From the NCBI GenBank assembly GCA_000403215.2, contig KE159538.1, positions 168,527 through 232,526 of the forward strand: 64,000 nt of DNA, in the 5' to 3' direction. The translations under genes and the position numbers were made by a program. Source of the stretch: Lachnospiraceae bacterium A4. GTDB lineage: Bacteria; Bacillota; Clostridia; Lachnospirales; Lachnospiraceae. The notes beneath the pieces are model-generated. The model saw nothing but the letters and a program-made list of their open reading frames with translations, was not told the origin of the DNA and did no database searches. Shown one piece after another: positions 47,106 to 54,684 of this stretch. Numbering within the stretch: position 1 is the first letter of the stretch; the number at the start of each line of letters is the position of its first letter.

Positions 47106-47216
47106 CATATATAACATCAACAGCCTTTTCAGACTGGAACATAGAAATTAACAATAGCTATTGTTATTACATATATAACATCAACAACCCACACAGGACT
47201 GTAACATAGAGATTAA
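47106..47216. repeat. Two 46-bp imperfect repeats around an 18-bp palindrome
   Basis: Copies at 47106-47151 and 47170-47216 share CATATATAACATCAACA and CTGKAACATAGARATTAA (IUPAC), with a variable 6-7 nt core. Between and overlapping them is the perfect palindrome TAACAATAGCTATTGTTA (47149-47166). Each repeat can form a short hairpin. They lie just upstream of the RecA-like gene and behind tnpB. A tandem operator/promoter is likely. This gap (47071-47262) holds no gene. Confidence 0.6.
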
Positions 47217-47262
47217 ATCTATATAAAATCTAATTCATGAGTTTTTATAAATTATTTGCCCT

Positions 47263-48522
47263 TTATAGTGGTATATTTACGACTAACGGATGTGAACCTG
47301 CACCCACTATCCCATTGTCAAAAACGTTTGGGAATACTTTTTTCATTATCTGATAACTACCATTTACATCTGCATTTATCTTTTCTCCTTCCTTCGTTAC
47401 AAAAAGTCCTCTATGCACTCTTCTCGATTTATCATAATTTCCTTTTACTGGCTGCTCACCATCAATAAAACTCGTTCCACTTGTATAACTCTCATCGGTT
47501 GTCTTAAATATAATCCCCTCTGCTTCACATTTATAAGCCAGTCTTTGAACTATACTCAAATATGGAATACCAACAAATTTCTGATTCACCTTTTTACTCA
47601 TATTACTTTCTTGTTTCCATCCAGGATTATATCCACAGACCAAAGTATCAATATTATTCTCTTTGCAAAAATCAACCACTATTTTTGTAGATTTCTGAAT
47701 ATAATCATCTATTTTATGATTTCTCTTTATGGTGAATCTTCTCATCTCATTTGAATAATCTCTGTTATATCTTTTCTTTAGTTCTGATTGTTTATCAGCA
47801 ATCATTTTGTTATAATACTGATTCACAGATTTCAGAGGTTTACCATTTATGATAAAAGGTTTAATTCCGCAATTTGTTGTAATAGTCATAAGATTATCAA
47901 TTCCTAAATCAATAGATGCTATTCTATCAGAATTATCTTCTATATCAGGAACATCAATCTCATAAACAACTTCCATTATGTATTCGCCATTTTTAGGTAC
48001 AAATCGTAACTGAATTAACTTCTTATCTTCTGCAATCTTTGTCATAAAAGTATCATTCATCACCTTTAATGGCTTCCAACAGAAAAATATATATCTATTT
48101 TTTATTTTAAATTTATGATTATCTAATCCACATTCATATCTACCTTTATCTTTATCAATATATTTTGGTATTTTAGGTCTTCCACAATATTTACTTGGAT
48201 TTTTACCATAATCTTTTATACTTTTAAAGAATCCATTCCAAGCTTTATCTAACTTTCTTAAAGTTGCTTGTCCTACATTACTACCAAGTTCTCTATACGG
48301 ATCAGAGTCCTTACACAAATTGAATAACTCGTTATACTTAATCCAATTTGCATTTTCTCTTAACCCTTCTTCTTTTTCTTTGGAAGTCTGTATAAATTCT
48401 TGTCTGATTATATAATTACCATAGTTATACATATTTTTAGACTTCCAACATAACTCATCTATAATTGAAAAGAATTTATTGTTTTTCTTTATTCTATGTT
48501 GCTCTACTCTTGTTGTTTTTAT
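47263..48522 (-). CDS. tnpB: TnpB / Cas12-family RNA-guided nuclease
   Basis: About 419 residues. RuvC residues appear intact: Asp205 in ASIDLGIDN, Glu305 in GYNPGWKQESN and Asp385 in NADVNGSYQI. The region between motifs II and III reads SYTSGTSFIDGEQPV and lacks the usual zinc-finger cysteines, as in one clostridial TnpB clade. The best start is ATA (48520-48522), 8 nt behind GGAG; the ATG at 48600 would force translation through a repeat and a spacer. No TnpA is nearby. The adjacent array and RNA suggest guide-directed DNA cleavage or binding. Confidence 0.85.
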   Translation of the reverse strand: MKTTRVEQHRIKKNNKFFSIIDELCWKSKNMYNYGNYIIRQEFIQTSKEKEEGLRENANWIKYNELFNLCKDSDPYRELGSNVGQATLRKLDKAWNGFFKSIKDYGKNPSKYCGRPKIPKYIDKDKGRYECGLDNHKFKIKNRYIFFCWKPLKVMNDTFMTKIAEDKKLIQLRFVPKNGEYIMEVVYEIDVPDIEDNSDRIASIDLGIDNLMTITTNCGIKPFIINGKPLKSVNQYYNKMIADKQSELKKRYNRDYSNEMRRFTIKRNHKIDDYIQKSTKIVVDFCKENNIDTLVCGYNPGWKQESNMSKKVNQKFVGIPYLSIVQRLAYKCEAEGIIFKTTDESYTSGTSFIDGEQPVKGNYDKSRRVHRGLFVTKEGEKINADVNGSYQIMKKVFPNVFDNGIVGAGSHPLVVNIPL

Positions 48523-48523
48523 T

Positions 48524-48689
48524 TTTATCACTCCTATAAATCTACACTGTTCTAAAACTCTTAAATGCTCCAATGGTATGTATTGTAGGTTTACTACCAT
48601 ATAAATTCACACTGTTTTAAAACCTGATCTTAGTTCTACATCAAGCGTATATAGGTTTATTACCTCATAAATCTATACTGTTTCAAAAC
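48524..48689 (-). CRISPR. Mini CRISPR-like array (three repeats, two spacers)
   Basis: Read on the minus strand, 35-nt repeats begin GTTTT and end GTAAAC: copy 1 at 48655-48689, copy 2 at 48589-48623 and a degenerate third at about 48524-48558 that merges into the tnpB ribosome-binding site. Copies 1 and 2 match at 28 of 35 positions. Spacers are 31 nt (48624-48654) and 30 nt (48559-48588) and unrelated apart from a shared initial CTA. The 66-nt period and the GTTT/AAAC ends are CRISPR-like. No Cas1/Cas2 is in the window. Confidence 0.65.
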
Positions 48690-48909
48690 ATCAAATTTAG
48701 GTATTTGTGAAGAGATAAAATCCGTTCACAGGACAAAACCCACGCCCACTATCTAATTGATTTCTCTTTTAGAATACTTTTTGCATGGAATAATTGACTT
48801 GAATCAGCCACTCAGAATTGTTATAATTAGAATAACAATTTGGATTATTCCATTTTGTTTATGTATGGCTCGTTGTCAATTCGGTCGCCAAACTTGTATT
48901 GACAACGAG
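48690..48909 (-). ncRNA. Structured guide-scaffold RNA (omega-RNA / tracrRNA-like)
   Basis: This non-coding stretch before the array repeats the nucleotide core of the tnpB 3' end: AAAGTATTC, 18 nt, then GATAGTGGG (48745-48780), also at 47303-47340 in tnpB. In tnpB the core is coding; here the frame is broken, so conservation is at RNA level. Upstream are a 12-bp stem (48869-48880 with 48898-48909) and a three-way junction closed by GGAATAAT/ATTATTCC. ATACCTAAATTT at its end can pair with the first repeat. Confidence 0.6.
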
Positions 48910-48918
48910 TTTTCTTTT
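48869..48918 (+). terminator. Terminator-like hairpin on the plus strand
   Basis: CTCGTTGTCAAT and ATTGACAACGAG form a 12-bp stem followed by TTTTCTTTTT. If used, it would end a plus-strand (antisense) transcript across the array. On the minus strand it is the 5' stem of the guide-scaffold RNA. Which reading is real is unknown. Confidence 0.45.
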
Positions 48919-48930
48919 TATTTGTTATCT

Positions 48931-49701
48931 TTACAGAATCCTTATAATCTGTTCATATAAACAGCTACTTCTCTCCCAATGAAAAGTTTCATTGACATGC
49001 ATATGACCAAAGAGCCATGCCTTATAATCAATATTCTGCTTAATCTCTTGCAAATAATCAGTCAACCTATCTCTTTGATATAATCCAGAACCACCATCCA
49101 TATGTCTAAGCAGTGAAGTATATGGACTATGAGTTATAATGTAATCTACCTTATTATTCTGCTTTTTAAGATTAGTCAAACCCTCATTCATCTCTTCTTC
49201 ACTCGGAAGTTCTCTTTCCCACCAGCTTATATGATTGATTCTGTATAAAGCATATGGATTCTTGTCTAACTTTTTCTTCTTTTCTTTGAAGTCTGGATCA
49301 TCAGGTTCCAAAATACCTGCAGATATATCATGGCTGCTTGCGCCTCCAAAAGCAAAGAATGACTTATCTTCTATGTCAAATATCTGTCCTCTCATTAGAT
49401 GAATAACTGATGGACGAATGAAATGCACATTTCCTCCGTGCCACTGTTCTATTGGGCAATTATCAAGTCTATCAAAATTATCATGATTTCCATCAATAAA
49501 TAATGTCGTGAATGGTTTATTTTCAAGCCAGTCTAACCAATACTTCTCAGTTTTATTTTCTCCGCTATAATCCCACACAAGACCAAAATCACCAAGAATA
49601 ATTACCACATCATCTTTTGCCATTTCCTTCTGCTCTGGAAAAATATCTGTTGAAAATCTTTGTGGATTTCCGTGTATATCACCTGTGATCCAAACCGCCA
49701 T
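48931..49701 (-). CDS. Calcineurin-like metallophosphoesterase
   Basis: This 256-residue protein has the metal-site motifs WITGDIHGNP, VIILGDFGLVWD, FIDGNHDNFDRL, YIITHSPYTS and LFGHMHVNETF. This is the full dinuclear phosphoesterase set. The substrate could be nucleic acid ends or a small nucleotide. The ATG follows GAGGTAGG. It is upstream of the guide-RNA/array/tnpB locus in transcription order. Confidence 0.9.
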   Translation of the reverse strand: MAVWITGDIHGNPQRFSTDIFPEQKEMAKDDVVIILGDFGLVWDYSGENKTEKYWLDWLENKPFTTLFIDGNHDNFDRLDNCPIEQWHGGNVHFIRPSVIHLMRGQIFDIEDKSFFAFGGASSHDISAGILEPDDPDFKEKKKKLDKNPYALYRINHISWWERELPSEEEMNEGLTNLKKQNNKVDYIITHSPYTSLLRHMDGGSGLYQRDRLTDYLQEIKQNIDYKAWLFGHMHVNETFHWERSSCLYEQIIRIL

Positions 49702-49707
49702 AACTAC

Positions 49708-49831
49708 CTACCTCTTATCTGCTTTCTTTTCCTTTTTCTCTTTCTGTAACTTTGCTTCCTCTGCTAACTTATTCTCTAATTTTTTTTGTGATACTTCTCA
49801 TTTTGCCTACTGGCTTCGCTGTAATTCCCAT
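49708..49831 (-). pseudogene. Small basic coiled-coil gene shifted at an A8 run
   Basis: An ATG at 49831 behind GGAG starts MGITAKPVGKMRSITKK, then an eight-A run pushes it to a stop. With seven A residues it would continue LENKLAEEAKLQKEKK to the TAG just before the phosphoesterase gene (40 residues). Either a real mutation, programmed slippage, or a homopolymer sequencing error. Confidence 0.45.
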
Positions 49832-49850
49832 ATGTATATTTTCTCCTTTT

Positions 49851-50039
49851 CTATCTCAGTGTACTTGTTTTTCTATCTGCCCATTCTCTGCAATTAATAT
49901 TTATAGACAAAGGCAACTCCCATTTTGAAACTTCATCAATTAATTTCTCTATCTGAACCAAAACTCTGTCTGAATATTTACATACATTTGATTTGTTACA
50001 AGTCCGGCAATTTTTAGTATTATTCGTTTCTGTAATCAT
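49851..50039 (-). CDS. Small Cys-rich phage protein
   Basis: 62 residues with an N-terminal cluster CRTCNKSNVCKYSD followed by an amphipathic helix (VQIEKLIDEVSKW). It may bind zinc. The ATG follows GAGGTGAG. No function was recognised. Confidence 0.6.
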   Translation of the reverse strand: MITETNNTKNCRTCNKSNVCKYSDRVLVQIEKLIDEVSKWELPLSININCREWADRKTSTLR

Positions 50040-50055
50040 TTTCTCACCTCACAAT

Positions 50056-50349
50056 TCATACTTCTTCACTGTGACATCCATCTGTAATCATTATAACTTT
50101 ATCTGAATTTGCATCTTCAAATAAGCTATAAATATTCTTACAATAGCAATGTTCTCCTGTTGTTTCCGTAAGATTGGTCACATAAAAATCATCATTATAT
50201 TCACTCTTAGTATCGCCAATTACACCAAAAGCAATATCTCCTCTTTCTGAATCTCCCAGATAAATACCAATGGGTGTATCATCTGAAATATTATTATCGT
50301 CACACCACTTCTTTAGCTGCCCTATTGTTAATGGACTCTGTGTTTTTAT
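50056..50349 (-). CDS. Hypothetical phage protein with ATA start
   Basis: 97 residues from ATA (50347-50349), 8 nt after the strong site AAAGGAGG. It reads KTQSPLTIGQLKKWCDDNNI. The only standard start in frame upstream is a GTG at 50397 without a ribosome-binding site and overlapping the previous stop; none occurs downstream for most of the gene. The fold looks like the SH3-like small proteins of phages. The function is unknown. Confidence 0.6.
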   Translation of the reverse strand: MKTQSPLTIGQLKKWCDDNNISDDTPIGIYLGDSERGDIAFGVIGDTKSEYNDDFYVTNLTETTGEHCYCKNIYSLFEDANSDKVIMITDGCHSEEV

Positions 50350-50396
50350 AAAACTCACCTCCTTTACACCATGCCATGAAATAAGAAATTCAACCA

Positions 50397-51188
50397 CTAT
50401 TTATCAAACCAATACACATTAGAATTCTCTTCTTTTTCCTTATGATAATCTCCAATCCAATGGAATTGTCCATGATCTCTACACCAATCATGACATGCTG
50501 CTAAAACATTTGAGAAGTTCACCAGATTTGAATTTGACATCAAAAATTCCAAATCCAAATTTCTAATAGCATCTATTAATTCTCTCTTATATACTTCTTC
50601 GTATGGAATTTTATCAATTATCAAAGTTAAGTTATCTTTATCAAAACGTACATCTCCACATGTGAAATAATATTTTTCTTCCTCTATTCCATCATGGCAA
50701 TAAGTATATATTCTACTCTTTAACCTTTTAATTTTTCCCACACATATCTTCTCAATAAACTCTACTGATGGATCAAAAAACTTGCTTTTATCTAATATAT
50801 ATTTGACTGTATATAATCCGTCTTCTCTTATTTCAAGACATTTTGTTCCAGAATACATTTGAATAGGAATAGGGGTGTCTTTTACAAGTCCTATCTTTTT
50901 TGCATATACCAGAAGATTTTCATTTTTACTATGTACTCCAAATGGAATTCCACAAATAATAGAAAATGCAGTTCTGGCATCAAGCCACTTACTTTTCATA
51001 TATAGACTTTCATCTTCTCTGATTCCTACATTATCAGCTTCACCTTTCTCATATATTTCCTTCACCTCATCAAGATTGAAATAAGAATGAGAGCGATTAT
51101 CATACCACCCAATTTCAATCCATTGGTCGCTCCATCCACCCATATAATCAGTCATTACACAAATGTTATCTATAAAATATTTCTTCAT
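50397..51188 (-). CDS. Hypothetical phage protein
   Basis: 263 residues from ATG behind AAAGGAG. Aromatic-rich, starting MKKYFIDNICVMTDYMGGW. The middle IKRLKSRIYTYCHDGIEEEK and the end CHDWCRDHGQFHW contain Cys and His pairs that might bind metal. No family was recognised. It directly follows NadE in the transcript. Confidence 0.55.
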   Translation of the reverse strand: MKKYFIDNICVMTDYMGGWSDQWIEIGWYDNRSHSYFNLDEVKEIYEKGEADNVGIREDESLYMKSKWLDARTAFSIICGIPFGVHSKNENLLVYAKKIGLVKDTPIPIQMYSGTKCLEIREDGLYTVKYILDKSKFFDPSVEFIEKICVGKIKRLKSRIYTYCHDGIEEEKYYFTCGDVRFDKDNLTLIIDKIPYEEVYKRELIDAIRNLDLEFLMSNSNLVNFSNVLAACHDWCRDHGQFHWIGDYHKEKEENSNVYWFDK

Positions 51189-51230
51189 TTATCTCCTTTA
51201 TATCAAATGAAATTTCGGTTTCAATACTAT

Positions 51231-51962
51231 TTACGGTTGAAAACTTGGCATCAACTGCAATTTGAACAGATTCTTCTCATGCATCATATCAATTCTCTTC
51301 TTTACTTCTCCATCTTCAATTTCACCAGTACGAATATACTTATCTAATACATCGTAGGTGAATCCAAGATTATCTTCATCCGTCTTTCCACAAAGCCCAT
51401 CCGTAGGAACTTTATCAATCAATTCATCTGGCAAGCCTAAAACCCTTCCAATCTCTTTAACTTCTGTAACTGTCAAATTAGATAATGGACTAAAATCACC
51501 TGCTGCATCACCATATCTCGTAGCATATCCCACCCAATCCTCAGATAAATTACATGTATTCGCAACTCTACCATTCATACTCTGGCTAACTGCATATAAG
51601 GTTGACATTCTGATACGAGCCGGAAGATTAATAGTAGTCTGGTCACTAATATCTACATTCTCTTTCATCGCATTAAGCACACCATTAACAGCGTCTTCAA
51701 TAGGAACCGTAACAAATTTAATACCAAGATTTCCACACAAGAAATACGAATAATAAATATCGCTTTGCTCTCCATTTGGCATCAATACACCAATTACTCT
51801 GTCCTTACCAAGTGCTTCCACACATAAGGCAGCTACAATAGAACTATCCTTCCCGCCCGAAATTCCAACAACGGCATTACAATCTTTCCCATTTTCTTCA
51901 AAGAAATCTCTGATCCATTCCACACATTTATTTTTTAGCTCTATTGCGTTAAAATCATTCAC
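51231..51962 (-). CDS. nadE: NAD+ synthetase (ammonia-dependent)
   Basis: This 243-residue protein has the ATP-pyrophosphatase loop GISGGKDSSIVAALC, then NLPARIRMSTLYAVSQ and CNLSEDWVGYATRYGD, the NadE substrate sites. It amidates nicotinate adenine dinucleotide to NAD+. There is no glutaminase domain. It starts at GTG behind GGGAGG and overlaps the NADAR gene. It is the last member of the phage NAD cassette. Confidence 0.93.
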   Translation of the reverse strand: MNDFNAIELKNKCVEWIRDFFEENGKDCNAVVGISGGKDSSIVAALCVEALGKDRVIGVLMPNGEQSDIYYSYFLCGNLGIKFVTVPIEDAVNGVLNAMKENVDISDQTTINLPARIRMSTLYAVSQSMNGRVANTCNLSEDWVGYATRYGDAAGDFSPLSNLTVTEVKEIGRVLGLPDELIDKVPTDGLCGKTDEDNLGFTYDVLDKYIRTGEIEDGEVKKRIDMMHEKNLFKLQLMPSFQP

Positions 51963-52383
51963 TTCTCAATTCCTCCCTAACTCGCATTAAAATCTTACCC
52001 AATCTATTTTCACCAATACCATTTACAGTTCCCCAAATCCTATCTCCCCAAGTATTGCCTTCCTCTAAATGTTCATCTCCTGTTGCTAACAACCTATCTC
52101 TTAATTCTTCATTTTGAGAAAATTTTGCCTTGCAGATTTCATACATCCAAACAATCTTAACGGATTCCCAATCAAAATCTTTTCTTAATGTTACATGTCT
52201 ACCTTTTTTCTTAGCATCTGATGGATTTAAATTTGCAAAAGTTTTACGTTCATCTTCACTACTTACTTTTTGAGCCTGAAAAGCTGCTTCATTATTTCTA
52301 TAAGTAATTCCCCTATATGTCACTGGTACTTCATAAAAGTTACTGAGGAAAAAATATTTTCCTCTAAACTCATTTATCATCAA
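51955..52383 (-). CDS. NADAR-family protein (YbiA-like N-glycosidase)
   Basis: This 142-residue protein shows the NADAR pattern: FFLSNFYEVPVTYRGITY, NNEAAFQAQKV, then KGRHVTLRKDFDWE, LLATGDEHLEEGNTWGDRIWG and ENRLGKILMRVREEL. NADAR proteins act on ADP-ribosylated or N-glycosylated substrates, and some remove ADP-ribose from guanine in DNA. Among NAD genes in a phage, relief of DarT-like attack or recycling of ADP-ribose is inferred. Confidence 0.85.
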   Translation of the reverse strand: MMINEFRGKYFFLSNFYEVPVTYRGITYRNNEAAFQAQKVSSEDERKTFANLNPSDAKKKGRHVTLRKDFDWESVKIVWMYEICKAKFSQNEELRDRLLATGDEHLEEGNTWGDRIWGTVNGIGENRLGKILMRVREELRSE

Positions 52384-52386
52384 TTA

Positions 52387-53850
52387 CTACCTCCGCCCAT
52401 ATAATCTTTCACGAATATCTAAAAATGTATCTTCTTTGACAAGTTCTCCATTTTCAAATACTGCCTTCAGGAGCGTATTATCACTCATTTCAAGAAGTTC
52501 ATCTCTACATATAAGTTCTCCATTTTCGCCAGCATATACTCTACAACATCCTTTATGAGATTTCTTCAACTTACTTGTATCAGTTTTAGGGTCTTTATAA
52601 ATCATCAGCTTCTTTCCATTAATAACTCCGTATGTTGCTTTCATAGCAATACCAAAAGTGTCTCTTGTTGCTACAATAAGATTACCATTTTCAACGATTG
52701 CTGAGAAACAGAAAGCACCAACACCATATGCAATACAATTAGCAGCAAAACCACGTATTTCTAATTCAGACCAAATAATATCTACATTTGATAAAGTACA
52801 CCCATCCCCATAAATGATACCAATATGCGGATCAAGCACTTTATATCCCTTAGAGTTCACTGTACCACCAAAAATTTCCCACAATTTTTCTACTGTTTTT
52901 ACTGAAATATCTACAATATCTCCACTATCAGGACGAATCAATAACTTACCATTATGATTCATAACATCATCTTTTACTTGTGGAAGAATGTTATTTACCA
53001 TATTCCAATAATCATAGGTATCTGAAACCATACTGAATGATGTATTTGGATAAAGTTCATTCAAAAGACGCTTTACGAATGTTGCCTCATCTCCATCAAT
53101 GGAATAATTTGCTCCCATAACCGAATGTTCTGTAGAAACTGCTCCAATGCCCAATCTATTATTTTTACAATCAGCACTATAATACTTATCAATATAGTTG
53201 ATTGCCGGAATTGTCGATGTCTTATCAAAAGAAATCAGCCAAGATGCAGAACATCTTGTAGCTTCATCCATACATGACATTCCCCGCATACCAAAATCTG
53301 CACAAGCCATAGATGAAGGAATATTTTCTACAGTCTTTTCATACCACTTATCCGCAATCTGCCTATACATATATCCAATAGTTGCATGACAACATGGTTT
53401 CCAAAGTTCTACCTGTAAAATACATTCAATCCACTGTACAAGCCACGCAAAACCATCATGTGTATTTGTAATCTCAATACAAGGAACGCCCATAGGCACT
53501 AAAGTCCCTTCTGGCAATGCTCTAATTTGTAGTGGTAAATATCCAAGACTGTGAAGATTAATGATCTTATCCCAATCATAATTCTCTTTTCCGATTTGAA
53601 TATCCATCGAATCTGTATACAACTCTAATACTTCATCTTTTGTCAATGCAAAGAAATTATCATTAAAATACTCAATCAGATATTCTTTAATAAATGCTTG
53701 AAGTCCAAAGAATACCATTTTATTCTGAGTCTTCAACATGGATTTTCTTGGAACCCAATATGAAACCAATTTAGTAAGCCCTGTAGGATACATTCTGTCG
53801 TGACACTGTTTATATGTATCAGAAAGCAATAATGCCATTGTATTACTCAT
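52387..53850 (-). CDS. Nicotinamide phosphoribosyltransferase-like (NadV or Namat)
   Basis: 487 residues, NAMPT/NadV length. The active-site blocks are present: ADFGMRGMSCMDEATRC, VSTEHSVMGANY, LLIRPDSGDIVD and IIYGDGCTLSN. NadV joins nicotinamide and PRPP to NMN. In the described phage NARP1 pathway a protein annotated this way (Namat) instead joins nicotinamide to ADP-ribose pyrophosphate, making NAD+ directly. Sequence by eye cannot separate the two. It lies 6 nt after the Prs-like gene. Confidence 0.85.
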   Translation of the reverse strand: MSNTMALLLSDTYKQCHDRMYPTGLTKLVSYWVPRKSMLKTQNKMVFFGLQAFIKEYLIEYFNDNFFALTKDEVLELYTDSMDIQIGKENYDWDKIINLHSLGYLPLQIRALPEGTLVPMGVPCIEITNTHDGFAWLVQWIECILQVELWKPCCHATIGYMYRQIADKWYEKTVENIPSSMACADFGMRGMSCMDEATRCSASWLISFDKTSTIPAINYIDKYYSADCKNNRLGIGAVSTEHSVMGANYSIDGDEATFVKRLLNELYPNTSFSMVSDTYDYWNMVNNILPQVKDDVMNHNGKLLIRPDSGDIVDISVKTVEKLWEIFGGTVNSKGYKVLDPHIGIIYGDGCTLSNVDIIWSELEIRGFAANCIAYGVGAFCFSAIVENGNLIVATRDTFGIAMKATYGVINGKKLMIYKDPKTDTSKLKKSHKGCCRVYAGENGELICRDELLEMSDNTLLKAVFENGELVKEDTFLDIRERLYGRR

Positions 53851-53856
53851 TTTTAT

Positions 53857-54681
53857 TTAAACCTCCATAACTGTAATTTTTTCATGTTCACCTGTGAAAA
53901 TGCTATTTGTTGTAAACAGCCTCTCTACTGTATTATTCTCCAAAGACTTAATCAAAGTGCCCTTCTCCATATTAAGAACCGAATTTTCAGTGTGCGTTGC
54001 AAAAGCATAGATTTTATCTACACCATTTTCTTTCAAAGTATTTGCACTATAATAAAGGGAGCCACCATATGCAATAATGTCATCAATCATAAGAACTGTT
54101 TTGCCAGACAAGTTAATACCATTAGACTTTATATCTAAACCAAGAATCTTTCCTGTATCCCAATCTCTTTTCTTTTCACCATAACAGTATTTGTACTTTG
54201 GGAACATATCAGAATATCGTTTTGCTGCTCCCTCGTCTGGGAAATATAAAATCAAATTCGTATTATCTTTCTCAATCTGCTTAATTACTTCATTAATATA
54301 AATCTTTGGAGTTTCTATAATCACATTATCAATTAGTGCTGCTCCTACATTACTATGTACATCTAAAATCGTTACTAAATCGAATTTAAGCCAATTAATA
54401 ACATCTGCAAAACTTTTTAATGTAAATACTTCATCTCTTTCGTGAATCCGATCCATTCTTGCATTTGGAAGATAATTCATTTTCAATCTCACTGATTTCG
54501 TATAAGGATTATTTCTTAAATGTCTTGTAATATAAATCAGTGTTGATAACTCTTCTTCCTTTTCGTATCTCCAATCAATGCTGTAATCTCCAGATGCCCT
54601 CCACATAGATTCTACTAATAACTTCTGTGTTCCATCTGGAAAATGATCAATATTAATTACTTCATCATTTACTTTAATCAT
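53857..54681 (-). CDS. Ribose-phosphate pyrophosphokinase-like (Prs or Adps)
   Basis: 274 residues, shorter than cellular Prs (about 310). The flexible loop (MNYLPNARMDRIHERDEVF) and the PRPP loop (LMIDDIIAYGGSL) are present, and HFPDGTQ replaces the usual FSDGE. Prs makes PRPP. In NARP1 the protein annotated as Prs (Adps) pyrophosphorylates ADP-ribose. Divergence, short length and its pairing with the NadV-like gene make the Adps reading credible. Confidence 0.8.
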   Translation of the reverse strand: MIKVNDEVINIDHFPDGTQKLLVESMWRASGDYSIDWRYEKEEELSTLIYITRHLRNNPYTKSVRLKMNYLPNARMDRIHERDEVFTLKSFADVINWLKFDLVTILDVHSNVGAALIDNVIIETPKIYINEVIKQIEKDNTNLILYFPDEGAAKRYSDMFPKYKYCYGEKKRDWDTGKILGLDIKSNGINLSGKTVLMIDDIIAYGGSLYYSANTLKENGVDKIYAFATHTENSVLNMEKGTLIKSLENNTVERLFTTNSIFTGEHEKITVMEV

Positions 54682-54684
54682 ATG

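Noticed and set aside
46624-47151. Plus-strand 175-residue ORF opposite the RecA-like gene
   Set aside because: It is antisense to a conserved ATPase, has no start signal and runs into the repeat region.
47106-47216. A second CRISPR array downstream of tnpB
   Set aside because: Only 6-7 nt vary inside the conserved unit and there are just two copies, with a palindrome between them; this fits operators or promoters better than repeat-spacer structure.
48523-48600. ATG at 48600 as the start of the TnpB-like gene
   Set aside because: It would translate through a repeat and a spacer, lacks a ribosome-binding site, and adds 26 residues unlike TnpB N-termini; ATA at 48522 behind GGAG fits better.
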